Source: Actinomycetota bacterium
Lineage (GTDB): Bacteria > Actinomycetota > Acidimicrobiia > Spongiisociales > UBA11373
Length of the DNA: 5,395 nucleotides
Direction of reading: 5' to 3'
NCBI GenBank assembly: GCA_030688105.1
Contig: JAUYIV010000084.1
Location: 1 to 5,395 of the forward strand
Positions 1 through 4,996 of the stretch are shown here, piece by piece. The position numbers were made by a program, and so were the translations under genes. Within the stretch, counting starts at the first letter, position 1; every line of letters starts with the position of its first letter. Under the pieces are notes generated by a model. The model ran no database searches. It worked only from the letters and a program-made list of their open reading frames with translations, and was not told the origin of the DNA.

Positions 1-107
1 TCCCGACGCGAGACATGCGCGGGAGCGGCAGGAAACCTCTCTCGCCCACCTGCGCCGGCGGCCTCATGGCCCTTGTCCCTCTCGGGACCGGCGGTCTCGG
101 GTCGGCT
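1..107 (-). promoter_or_regulatory. Probable ribosomal protein L10 leader (rplJ-rplL autoregulatory mRNA leader), 3' end outside window
   Basis: Read on the minus strand, the sequence begins GAGCCGACCCGAGACCGCCGG and continues into GGCGCAGGTG and then TTTCCTGCC. CGCCGG near 93 can pair with CCGGCG near 55, enclosing two small hairpins: GTCCC-GAGA-GGGAC and GGCC-ATGA-GGCC. GCAGG can alternatively pair with the downstream CCTGC, so two folds compete. This agrees with my recollection of L10 leaders, in which the L10(L12)4 complex binds the rplJ mRNA leader and represses its own operon. The position fits too, because rplJ-rplL commonly follows rplK-rplA. No rplJ codon is visible here, so the identification rests on pattern and context. 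A covariance-model search with the Rfam L10 leader model would decide it. Confidence 0.6.
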
Positions 108-113
108 CGGGGG

Positions 114-142
114 AGAGTAGGGCAACCGACCGCGGTCGGCAA
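114..142 (-). promoter_or_regulatory. Candidate promoter for the L10 leader/rplJ unit
   Basis: On the minus strand, TTGCCG (137-142) and TACTCT (114-119) are separated by exactly 17 bases. The -35 box matches the TTGACA consensus at 4 of 6 positions and the -10 box fits the loose TANNNT pattern seen in high-GC Gram-positives. Transcription would start near position 107, exactly where the L10-leader-like sequence begins, and that agreement is the main support. The spacer is almost filled by the palindrome at 126-139. The -10 match is weak, so this remains an inference. Confidence 0.4.
126..139. repeat. Perfect 14-bp palindrome CCGACCGCGGTCGG
   Basis: CCGACCGCGGTCGG is identical on both strands. 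It overlaps the inner edge of the candidate -35 box and most of the 17-bp spacer of the candidate promoter at 114-142. That is a typical position for a repressor operator or for a spacer-binding activator of the MerR kind. It could instead be a simple GC-rich hairpin. No cognate regulator is visible in the window. Confidence 0.5.
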
Positions 143-155
143 AGCCCCCTTCTTC

Positions 156-261
156 AGATATCAGATTTCAGGTGTCAGATCTCAGATCTCAGGAGCCGTC
201 GGCCTGAAGAGACGTCAGGCAATCTATTTTGCTGACATCTGAGATCCGAGAGCTGAGATCT
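156..261. repeat. Compound inverted heptamer element A (AGATNTC arrays facing each other)
   Basis: Five consecutive 7-bp units of the AGATNTC type, including AGATATC, AGATTTC and two AGATCTC, fill 156-190. After about 40 bases, four units in the opposite orientation, of the GAGATCT type, fill 234-261. The two arms are roughly complementary and could fold into a long imperfect stem. The spacer contains its own perfect 6-bp hairpin, GCCTGA (202-207) with TCAGGC (215-220) around a 7-base loop. No coding signal crosses it. It lies upstream, in the transcription direction, of the candidate rplJ promoter. The same architecture occurs at 3071-3197. Confidence 0.85.
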
Positions 262-329
262 TGATTCCGACAGCCATCCGCGAAAATCCCGAGTGGACAG
301 GCGCATCGCGAACGCACAGACTGGCCAAA

Positions 330-491
330 GCGGGAGCACCGGTGACCCCGGGGGCCGACCACCACCGTCCCCCCACCGGCCCGCAGGAAGGCGGAGGCTC
401 GGATCCCTACCCCGGCCTGCCCTTCGACGGGATCGGCGGCAACACCTGGCCCGCCGCAGATCCCATGCCGGCAACGCGCCGGTGCTCCCGC
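330..491. repeat. 13-bp inverted repeat enclosing the post-rplA hairpins
   Basis: GCGGGAGCACCGG at 330-342 is the exact reverse complement of CCGGTGCTCCCGC at 479-491. The arms are 136 bases apart, and the second ends 4 bases beyond the rplA stop codon. In the rplA transcript the two arms could close a large stem around the hairpins at 429-482. A chance 13-bp match in very GC-rich sequence is possible, but the position is suggestive. Confidence 0.55.
429..482 (-). terminator. Candidate hairpin terminator or processing structure after rplA
   Basis: Just past the rplA stop, the minus-strand transcript can form CCGGC-loop-GCCGG (468-482, 5-base loop). It can then form a stronger stem: GGGATC (429-434 on the plus strand) with GATCCC (459-464), continuing inward as GGCGG (435-439) with CCGCC (451-455) after a 3-base bulge. 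No U-tract follows, so it is not a classic rho-independent terminator. U-less hairpins are proposed as terminators in actinobacteria, and mRNA 3'-end protection is an alternative role. Confidence 0.4.
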
Positions 492-495
492 CCTT

Positions 496-1206
496 TCACT
501 GTGAACTGTCCACCAGCGAATCCAGAGCCCCGACGTCGATCTTCACGCCGATGCCCATCGTCGACGCCACGGTGAGCTTGCGGATGTAACGACCCTTCGC
601 CGCCGCGGGCTTCACCCTCATCAGCTCGTCGACCACCGCGGCGAGGTTGTCGCGGAGTTGCTTCCCATCGAAGGACACCTTGCCGACCGGCACATGGACG
701 TTGCCGAACCGATCGTTGCGGTACTCGACGCGGCCGGCCTTGAACTCCTCGACCGCCTTGCCGATGTCGTCCGTAACGGTCCCGGCCTTCGGGTTCGGCA
801 TGAGGCCCCTCGGCCCGAGGACGCGTCCGAGCTTCCCGACTTCGGCCATCATCGATGGTGCGGCGATGGTGACGTCCCAGTCGGTCGGCTGGGCCCCGGA
901 TTCCACCTTTGCCGCGAGATCGCTGCCACCGACGACGTCGGCGCCCGCCTCCTGCGCGGCGCGGGCCTGATCGCCCACGGCGAACACCAGGACCTTCACC
1001 GCCTTGCCGGTCCCGTGTGGGAGCGAGACCGTGCCGCGCACGGCCTGGTCGGCCTGTCGCGCATCAATACCGAGATTGAACGCCGCCTCTATCGTCTCGT
1101 CGAAGCTCGCGGTGGCGAGTGACTTCACCATGTCGAGCGACTCGCCGGGGGGATACGCCCGCTCCCGGTCGAGCCGCTGTGCGGCGTCATCGCGCTTCTT
1201 GCCCAT
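496..1206 (-). CDS. rplA: 50S ribosomal protein L1
   Basis: This is the 236-residue large-subunit protein of the ribosomal L1 stalk. It binds 23S rRNA, helps move deacylated tRNA out of the E site, and in many bacteria represses its own operon by binding an mRNA mimic of its rRNA site. The length is normal for the family. The conserved core is clear: an alpha/beta domain around 70-115 (KVLVFAVGDQ, then GADVVGG), and the hallmark GRVLGPRGLMPNPKAGTVT at about 127-145. A C-terminal half follows with EYRNDRFGNVHVPVGKVSF and ending IDVGALDSLVDSSQ. The start is ATG at 1206, preceded by GAGGAGAAG about 8-9 bases upstream, a good ribosome binding site. It follows rplK after 112 bases on the same strand, the standard L11-L1 pair. 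Nothing is broken or missing. The L1 autoregulatory site, usually placed before rplK, was not identified. Confidence 0.98.
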   Translation of the reverse strand: MGKKRDDAAQRLDRERAYPPGESLDMVKSLATASFDETIEAAFNLGIDARQADQAVRGTVSLPHGTGKAVKVLVFAVGDQARAAQEAGADVVGGSDLAAKVESGAQPTDWDVTIAAPSMMAEVGKLGRVLGPRGLMPNPKAGTVTDDIGKAVEEFKAGRVEYRNDRFGNVHVPVGKVSFDGKQLRDNLAAVVDELMRVKPAAAKGRYIRKLTVASTMGIGVKIDVGALDSLVDSSQ

Positions 1207-1318
1207 TGCTGTCTTCTCCTCGTGGTCTGCGGCGCCTGAGCGCCTCCCACCCCAGGGTCAATCGCCTCCCGATGACGCCGACGGCATCCTGCCGTAGGCC
1301 GTCGGACGTTGACCGTTT
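1207..1318 (-). other. rplK-rplA intercistronic spacer with two hairpins
   Basis: This 112-base spacer contains a perfect 8-bp stem, CCGACGGC (1278-1285) with GCCGTCGG (1298-1305), around a 12-base loop. Nearer rplA there is a 5-bp stem, GGCGC-CTGA-GCGCC (1231-1244). Neither is followed by a T-run on the minus strand, so they are unlikely to stop transcription. They could tune the relative expression of L11 and L1 or be RNase processing sites. The rplA ribosome binding site lies at the end of the spacer. Confidence 0.5.
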
Positions 1319-1747
1319 TCAGCCTTCGACCGTGATCCCCATCGATCGCGCCGTGCCCTCGACGATCTTCATCGCCGCATCGATGTCGTTGGCGTTGAGA
1401 TCGACCATCTTGGTCTCGGCGATGTGCTTCACCTGGGCCCGGGTCACCGAGCCCACCTTGTCGGTGTGCGGGACCCCGGAGCCCTTCTCCACCCGGGCGG
1501 CCTGTCGGAGCATCACCGACGCCGGCGGAGTCTTGGTCACGAACGTGAAAGACCGGTCGTCGTAGATCGTGATCTCGACGGGAATGATCGTCCCCGACTG
1601 GCTCTCGGTCGCGGCGTTGTAGGCCTTGACGAAATCCATGATGTTCACGCCGTGCTGACCGAGCGCAGGACCCACCGGGGGTGCGGGCGTGGCTTGACCG
1701 GCAGGGATCTGGAGCTTGAGGAGCGCGGCGACCTTCTTCCGACCCAT
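1319..1747 (-). CDS. rplK: 50S ribosomal protein L11
   Basis: This 142-residue protein forms the base of the GTPase-associated centre with the 1070-region of 23S rRNA, and takes part in factor binding, stringent-response signalling and thiopeptide sensitivity. The N-terminal domain (about 1-70) carries the canonical PAPPVGPALGQHGVNIMDF at 21-39. Its proline pair lies in the thiostrepton-contact region and is intact, so nothing here predicts target resistance. The C-terminal RNA-binding domain ends with KMVDLNANDIDAAMKIVEGT and RSMGITVEG, typical of the family. Length is standard. The start is ATG at 1747, with a strong AGGAGGG ribosome binding site that begins right at the nusG stop. With only 14 bases after nusG, it must share the nusG transcript. 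Confidence 0.98.
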   Translation of the reverse strand: MGRKKVAALLKLQIPAGQATPAPPVGPALGQHGVNIMDFVKAYNAATESQSGTIIPVEITIYDDRSFTFVTKTPPASVMLRQAARVEKGSGVPHTDKVGSVTRAQVKHIAETKMVDLNANDIDAAMKIVEGTARSMGITVEG

Positions 1748-1761
1748 TGGTGCAGTCCCTC

Positions 1762-2562
1762 CTAGAACTTCTGAATCTGCTCGAAGTTGAGCTCGACCGG
1801 CGTTTCCCGGCCGAAGATGTCGACGAGCACCCTGACCTTCGACTGGTCGAGGTTGATGTCCTCGATCACACCGTTGAAGTCGGCGAACGGCCCCTCGGTG
1901 ACCCTGACGGTCTCGCCGACCTCCCAGTCGGGCTTGAACCGCGGAGCCTTCTTCTCTTCGTCCTTGCGGACACCGAGGATCCGCTCGACCTCACGCCGCG
2001 ACAGCGGGGTTGGCTTGGTGCCCGAGCCGACGAATCCGGTGACACCCGGTGTGTTGCGGACGACACCCCAGGAGTCGTCGTCGAGATACATGCGGACCAG
2101 CAAGTACCCGGGGAACTGCTTCCGAGGGACCGTGACCTTCCGCCCACCCTTTATCTCGACGACGTCCTCCATCGGGATCACGACGTCGAAGATCGAGTCC
2201 TCCATGTGCATCGAGGTGATCCGGGTCGTCAGATTGGCCTTGACCTTGTTCTCATACCCGCTGTAGGAGTGGATCACGTACCAGGCGCCGGGGAGGTCGA
2301 AGGGGCTCGACGGCGGGCGGACCGGCTCGGCAACCGCATCGCCCTCACCGGTTTGCTCGGCGGCCTCCGGGGCGGCATCGGTGTCGGGGGCCTCGGGTTG
2401 CGCCTCGCCGGCTTCCGGCACGTCGGGGCGTTCCTCGGTGGCGACGGAAGTGCCGAGCAACTGGCGCGCCCGCTCCAGAGCCTCCTCCTCGGAGGTCTCG
2501 GCCGGGTCGTCGACGGCGTCCGTCGCCCCGGCGAGGATCTCGTCCAACGCGTCGTCGTTCAT
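1762..2562 (-). CDS. nusG: Transcription termination/antitermination factor NusG with acidic N-terminal extension
   Basis: NusG binds the RNA polymerase clamp, modulates pausing and Rho termination, and can bridge polymerase to the ribosome through S10. The protein is 266 residues, against about 180 for E. coli NusG. The extra length is an N-terminal tail (1-90) rich in Glu, Asp, Ala and Pro that is probably disordered; such tails are common in actinobacterial NusG. The NGN domain starts at AWYVIHSYSGYENKVK (about 93-108) and includes RKQFPGYLLVRMYLDDDSW and RNTPGVTGFVG. The KOW domain is around 212-266, with VRVTEGPFADFNGVIEDI and the terminal NFEQIQKF. The start is ATG at 2562, overlapping the secE stop in an ATGA, which implies translational coupling to secE. 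A later start would remove the tail, but the secE overlap supports the long form. Confidence 0.97.
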   Translation of the reverse strand: MNDDALDEILAGATDAVDDPAETSEEEALERARQLLGTSVATEERPDVPEAGEAQPEAPDTDAAPEAAEQTGEGDAVAEPVRPPSSPFDLPGAWYVIHSYSGYENKVKANLTTRITSMHMEDSIFDVVIPMEDVVEIKGGRKVTVPRKQFPGYLLVRMYLDDDSWGVVRNTPGVTGFVGSGTKPTPLSRREVERILGVRKDEEKKAPRFKPDWEVGETVRVTEGPFADFNGVIEDINLDQSKVRVLVDIFGRETPVELNFEQIQKF

Positions 2563-2840
2563 CGCAACTCCAAGAGGGCGAGGACCCCGCGCTTGAGCGA
2601 GATGTCGAGACCGAGGGTGAACAGGGTGACGAAACCGGCGGTGATGAGCGTCACCAGGGTGAAGGTGACGACCTCACGGCGCCCGGGCCACGCCACCCGG
2701 CGCAGCTCGGTACGGACCTCGGAGACGAACTGGCGGAACCCGACGCGCTCCTTGCGGCGCCGCTGCGCCATCATCTGGGCGCGACGATCCTTCGCCCGTT
2801 TCTCTTCCTTCTCCTGCAGTCGCCGCAACTCGCGGTTCAT
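2559..2840 (-). CDS. secE: Protein translocase subunit SecE
   Basis: SecE is the small essential clamp subunit of the SecYEG channel in the cytoplasmic membrane. The 93-residue protein has the single-span architecture usual outside the Proteobacteria. A highly charged Arg/Lys/Glu N-terminal stretch (1-33) comes first. The amphipathic family motif FRQFVSEVRTELRRVAWPGR follows at about 35-54, and then one transmembrane helix at about 57-79 (VTFTLVTLITAGFVTLFTLG). The start is ATG at 2840, with GAGAGG about 8 bases upstream. The stop overlaps the nusG start in an ATGA. The gene follows tRNA-Trp by 71 bases, so it probably shares the tRNA's promoter and its mRNA is released by tRNA processing. 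Confidence 0.95.
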   Translation of the reverse strand: MNRELRRLQEKEEKRAKDRRAQMMAQRRRKERVGFRQFVSEVRTELRRVAWPGRREVVTFTLVTLITAGFVTLFTLGLDISLKRGVLALLELR

Positions 2841-2857
2841 CTGGCTACCTCTCGGTT

Positions 2858-2888
2858 CGGATCACACGCCCTCCGCAGCCGTGATCCG
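2858..2888. repeat. 8-bp inverted repeat between tRNA-Trp and secE
   Basis: CGGATCAC (2858-2865) and GTGATCCG (2881-2888) are perfect reverse complements around a 15-base loop. The hairpin would form in the secE 5' leader, downstream of the tRNA 3' end and about 17 bases upstream of the secE start codon. There is no T-run after it on the minus strand, so termination is unlikely. Protection of the mRNA 5' end left after RNase cleavage, or control of secE translation, is plausible but inferred. Confidence 0.55.
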
Positions 2889-2911
2889 TGCACTCATTTT
2901 CGGGGCTTCAG

Positions 2912-2985
2912 CAGGGGCGGAGGGACTCGAACCCCCAACCGCTGGTTTTGGAGACCAGTGCTCTGCCAAATTGAGCTACGCCCCT
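2912..2985 (-). tRNA. tRNA-Trp (anticodon CCA)
   Basis: The minus strand folds into a complete 74-base cloverleaf. The acceptor stem AGGGGCG pairs perfectly with CGCCCCT. The D-arm is GCTC/GAGC. The anticodon stem CTGGT/ACCAG holds loop CTCCAAA with anticodon CCA. The variable loop is CGGTT and the T-arm is GGGGG-TTCGAGT-CCCTC. The discriminator base is G, as expected for bacterial tRNA-Trp. The 3' CCA is not encoded (GCT follows the acceptor stem), so it must be added by CCA-adding enzyme. A tRNA-Trp just before secE is a conserved actinobacterial arrangement, which supports the assignment. Confidence 0.98.
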
Positions 2986-3032
2986 TTGGGGTGTTCGATC
3001 CCGCGCCCGAGCCTGGGAGGCGAACGGCGCGC

Positions 3033-3063
3033 ATTGTAAGCCGGGGGTACGGGCAACGAACAA
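3033..3063 (-). promoter_or_regulatory. Candidate promoter for the tRNA-Trp-secE-nusG unit
   Basis: On the minus strand, TACAAT (3033-3038) matches the TATAAT -10 consensus at 5 of 6 positions, in a region otherwise nearly all G and C. TTGTTC (3058-3063) could be the -35 box, but the 19-base spacing is longer than the ideal 17. Transcription would start near 3026, leaving a leader of about 40 bases to trim from the tRNA 5' end. The -35 box sits 8 bases from the heptamer element at 3071. The -10 box is the more convincing half. Confidence 0.5.
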
Positions 3064-3070
3064 CTCCGCA

Positions 3071-3197
3071 AGATCTCAGATCTCAGGTTTCAGATATCAG
3101 CAGGCATCAGCCGCGCAGGTCGCAGGCTGCAGCCGGAAAACTCGCTGAGACCTGCGGCGTCGCCGACAGCATCTGACATCTGACATCTGACATCTGA
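3071..3197. repeat. Compound inverted heptamer element B (AGATNTC arrays facing each other)
   Basis: Four tandem AGATNTC-type heptamers (two AGATCTC, then AGGTTTC and AGATATC) occupy 3071-3098. After a 71-base spacer, four perfect copies of CATCTGA occupy 3170-3197, which read on the other strand as AGATGTC-type units. The arms therefore face each other, as in element A (156-261). The spacer contains an 8-bp inverted repeat, CGCAGGTC (3114-3121) with GACCTGCG (3149-3156), and inside it the palindrome GGCTGCAGCC (3125-3134). The whole could form one long stem-loop. It starts three bases after the anti-sigma stop codon and ends just before the tRNA promoter candidate. Confidence 0.88.
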
Positions 3198-3200
3198 TAC

Positions 3201-3536
3201 CTATTCACGCCTGGAAAGCGCCCTCGCCATCAACGCGGCGACGGTGGCCACCCCGATCACCGCCGCCACCGAGTACCGGACCGCGATTCGCACCACCAAC
3301 GGTCTCCGCGGATCTGACCCGTCCTGCTCAGGGAGGCGCGACATGACGGTGGTCGCCAGGCCTTCGGGAGCACGCAGTGTCTCACCGCCCATGGCGGACA
3401 GCTCCCGGGACATCCCCGTGGAGCGGGCAACATCGGCTTGGCAGCGAGGGCACTGGTCGCGGTGAGCCTCCAGTACGCGGTTGAGCGGCATGTCCGCGGG
3501 AACCATCGACACCAGCCGGCAGATCACGTTGCTCAT
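3201..3536 (-). CDS. ZAS-family zinc-finger anti-sigma factor, membrane-anchored
   Basis: This 111-residue protein is the probable partner that holds the adjacent ECF sigma factor inactive. The N-terminal region has the HxxxCxxC zinc motif of the ZAS family at H25-C29-C32. Cys6 is a candidate fourth ligand, like the upstream Cys or His in RsrA and ChrR. One hydrophobic helix near the C-terminus (about 86-106) is followed by only a few basic residues (SRRE). It therefore lacks an extracytoplasmic sensor domain, and any signal must be sensed in the cytoplasm or membrane, perhaps as redox or metal change at the zinc site. The start is ATG at 3536, overlapping the sigma stop in an ATGA, with GGGGAG about 6 bases upstream. 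The same frame stays open much further upstream to 4076, but that part is antisense-free noise in another frame of the sigma gene. Sequence identity is low enough that a named family cannot be given. Confidence 0.85.
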   Translation of the reverse strand: MSNVICRLVSMVPADMPLNRVLEAHRDQCPRCQADVARSTGMSRELSAMGGETLRAPEGLATTVMSRLPEQDGSDPRRPLVVRIAVRYSVAAVIGVATVAALMARALSRRE

Positions 3537-4081
3537 CTCGTCTCCCCGAGGATGGCCCTTACCCTCTTGCGCGCCCTGTGCAGTCTCACCTTGGCGGTGG
3601 TCTGGGTGATGCCGAGCTCGCGACCCACCTCGGCGTGGCTCCACCCGTATACGTCCCGCAACACGAGCACCGCCCGCTGACCAGGGCTCAGCTGATTGAT
3701 CGCCGAGCCGAGCTCTGCTCGAACCTCGGCGAGCTCCCCAGCCCGTTCCGGGCCCGTGGAGGGATCGATCAACATCTCGTCCAACTGCTGGGCGTCGTGG
3801 CGGCTGGCTCGTTTGCGGAGCGTCCACGCGGTATTGACGGTTATTCGATGCAGCCAGGTTCCCAGAGCCGCTTCGCCCCTGAAGCGCGGCATGGCACGCC
3901 ACGCACGGATGAGCGCCTCCTGGGCGACGTCCGGGGCAAGATCTGGGCCGACGAGCCTGACCGCAAGCGTGTACACGCTGTCCCGATACCTCCAAACGAG
4001 TTGCCCGAACGCATCGGAATCGCCGCTGCGCGCCGCATCGATGAGCTCGGCTTCGTCGCGTTGGACCCCACCCCAAGTCAT
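3533..4081 (-). CDS. ECF-type RNA polymerase sigma factor (sigma-70 family, SigE/RpoE-like)
   Basis: This 182-residue alternative sigma factor has only sigma regions 2 and 4. Region 2 spans about 25-91, with core-binding DVAQEALIRAWRAMPRFRG and the -10 recognition helix TWLHRITVNTAWTLRKR. A variable linker follows at about 92-122. Region 4 is about 124-176, with LSPGQRAVLVLRDVYGWSHA and a helix-turn-helix around ELGITQTTAKVRLHRARKR. No C-terminal SnoaL-like or other extra domain is present. The ATG start at 4081 overlaps the dehydratase stop in an ATGA, and its own stop overlaps the anti-sigma start the same way. No strong ribosome binding site precedes it, which fits translation by coupling. 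Its regulon is unknown. I found no convincing AAC/CGT-type ECF promoter in the window, so autoregulation is not shown. Confidence 0.93.
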   Translation of the reverse strand: MTWGGVQRDEAELIDAARSGDSDAFGQLVWRYRDSVYTLAVRLVGPDLAPDVAQEALIRAWRAMPRFRGEAALGTWLHRITVNTAWTLRKRASRHDAQQLDEMLIDPSTGPERAGELAEVRAELGSAINQLSPGQRAVLVLRDVYGWSHAEVGRELGITQTTAKVRLHRARKRVRAILGETR

Positions 4082-4938
4082 CGGGTTACCCGGGCGCGCC
4101 CGGTCACCAGCCGGTCGCCCCCGGATTCGAGGATGAGCTCGAGGTCGGCGCCGTCGGGAGTCACTGCTGCGACATTACCGATCACCGTCGCGCCGTCGCC
4201 CGGGCGCAAAGGTTTGCGGAACCGAAGGGTCATGGACGAGATGGCGTCAGGACCCGATGCGTAGCGGCCCGCCCCCCGCCCCAGCCACGCCGCCATCAAG
4301 AGTCCGTGCACGATGATCCCAGGCAGCCCGGCGGCACGAGCCGATTCGTGATCCCAGTGGATCGGGTTCCAATCCCGGGTGACGCCGGCGTAGCGGACCA
4401 GATCGAGGCGCGAGGCCCCGCAGCGGAGCGCGGCGATCGGCTCACCCTCACCGGGAAGAGCCGTCTTCGGGGCCGGCGGATCGACCGCGGGTCGCTCGCC
4501 GACCGCCGGCTCGGCAACGTCGGCGGCTTCGGCCGCGGCGACATCGGACATGAGAAACACCGCTTCCCCCTCGAGCCAATCGCCGGCGCCCGATCCGGCG
4601 GAGAGCCGAAACGTGACGAGGTTCAGGGCCCCACGGGCCCTCACCCCGGCGACCGTGCCCGACACGCGGAGTCGCTCCCCGACCCCCAATGCCCGACGCC
4701 ACCGGAACACCTGCTCGGTGTGGATGAGCGAGGTGGTGAAGGGTACGACTGCCGGGTCGTCCAGGAATGCCGGGGCCACCGCGAACAGGGCGGCATTGGC
4801 GAAGAGCGGCGGGGCGTGCTCCTGCCACCTCCCGGGATCGTCTCCGGTGACATCGGCGAACTCGGCCACGCGGTCGGCTCCCGCCTCGAGGGTGAATGGT
4901 CCATAGGTCCGACCCACGAGATCCTCGAGCGCGCTCAC
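4078..4938 (-). CDS. Two-domain MaoC/HadAB-like (3R)-hydroxyacyl dehydratase
   Basis: This 286-residue double hot-dog protein probably hydrates or dehydrates an enoyl/3-hydroxyacyl thioester (CoA or ACP). Residues 1-135 resemble the MaoC N-terminal-like domain (LVGRTYGPFTLEAG, HTEQVFRWRRALGVGERL), which usually lacks catalytic residues. An Ala/Pro-rich linker covers about 135-165. Residues 167-286 are a MaoC domain with the hydratase-2 signature YAGVTRDWNPIHWD, giving the catalytic pair Asp189 and His194. It also has GLPGIIVHGLLM and the terminal RFRKPLRPGD segment. In mycobacteria the same place beside rpmG holds separate hadA and hadB genes, so this looks like a fused equivalent. The mycolate role need not carry over. 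Start GTG at 4938 is the first possible one, because an in-frame TAG lies immediately upstream. Its ribosome binding site is weak. The gene overlaps the sigma gene by ATGA. Confidence 0.88.
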   Translation of the reverse strand: MSALEDLVGRTYGPFTLEAGADRVAEFADVTGDDPGRWQEHAPPLFANAALFAVAPAFLDDPAVVPFTTSLIHTEQVFRWRRALGVGERLRVSGTVAGVRARGALNLVTFRLSAGSGAGDWLEGEAVFLMSDVAAAEAADVAEPAVGERPAVDPPAPKTALPGEGEPIAALRCGASRLDLVRYAGVTRDWNPIHWDHESARAAGLPGIIVHGLLMAAWLGRGAGRYASGPDAISSMTLRFRKPLRPGDGATVIGNVAAVTPDGADLELILESGGDRLVTGRARVTR

Positions 4939-4996
4939 CTACCGGTCGCTCTCGAACGCCGACTGGGCGGGCACCGCCACGGCGCTCGGCTCGGTC

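Larger units (their letters stand above)
262..495. other. Non-coding spacer downstream of rplA
   Basis: No convincing gene is present on either strand. Open frames crossing it (for example 261-575 plus and 175-474 minus) have low-complexity Pro/Arg-rich translations typical of GC-rich noise, and some run antisense into rplA. The spacer holds the two hairpins at 429-482 and one arm of the long inverted repeat at 330-491. The stretch 262-328 shows nothing I can name. Confidence 0.6.

Noticed and set aside
202..230. Rho-independent terminator on the plus strand (hairpin 202-220 followed by a T-rich stretch)
   Set aside because: The stem is only 6 bp, the following AATCTATTTT is not a clean T-run, and no plus-strand gene exists for it to terminate.
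658..1122. Plus-strand open frames within rplA (also 647-970 and 1004-1297)
   Set aside because: They are antisense to a clearly recognised L1 gene and have no recognisable domains or ribosome binding sites.
1747..3039. Long plus-strand open frame of 430 codons
   Set aside because: It runs antisense to nusG, secE and tRNA-Trp. Near its end it reads GAEGLEPPTAGFGDQCSAKL, the familiar false translation of an antisense tRNA gene. GC-rich codon bias in the real genes keeps this strand open.
3071..3197. CRISPR array
   Set aside because: The repeats are 7-bp units placed head to tail with no unique spacers between them, and the two arrays face each other. No cas genes are present.
3537..4076. Upstream extension of the anti-sigma frame to 291 residues
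   Set aside because: The extra N-terminal part is Arg/Gly/Ala-rich, overlaps the whole sigma gene in another frame and has no domain. The ATGA overlap and the GGGGAG site support the start at 3536.
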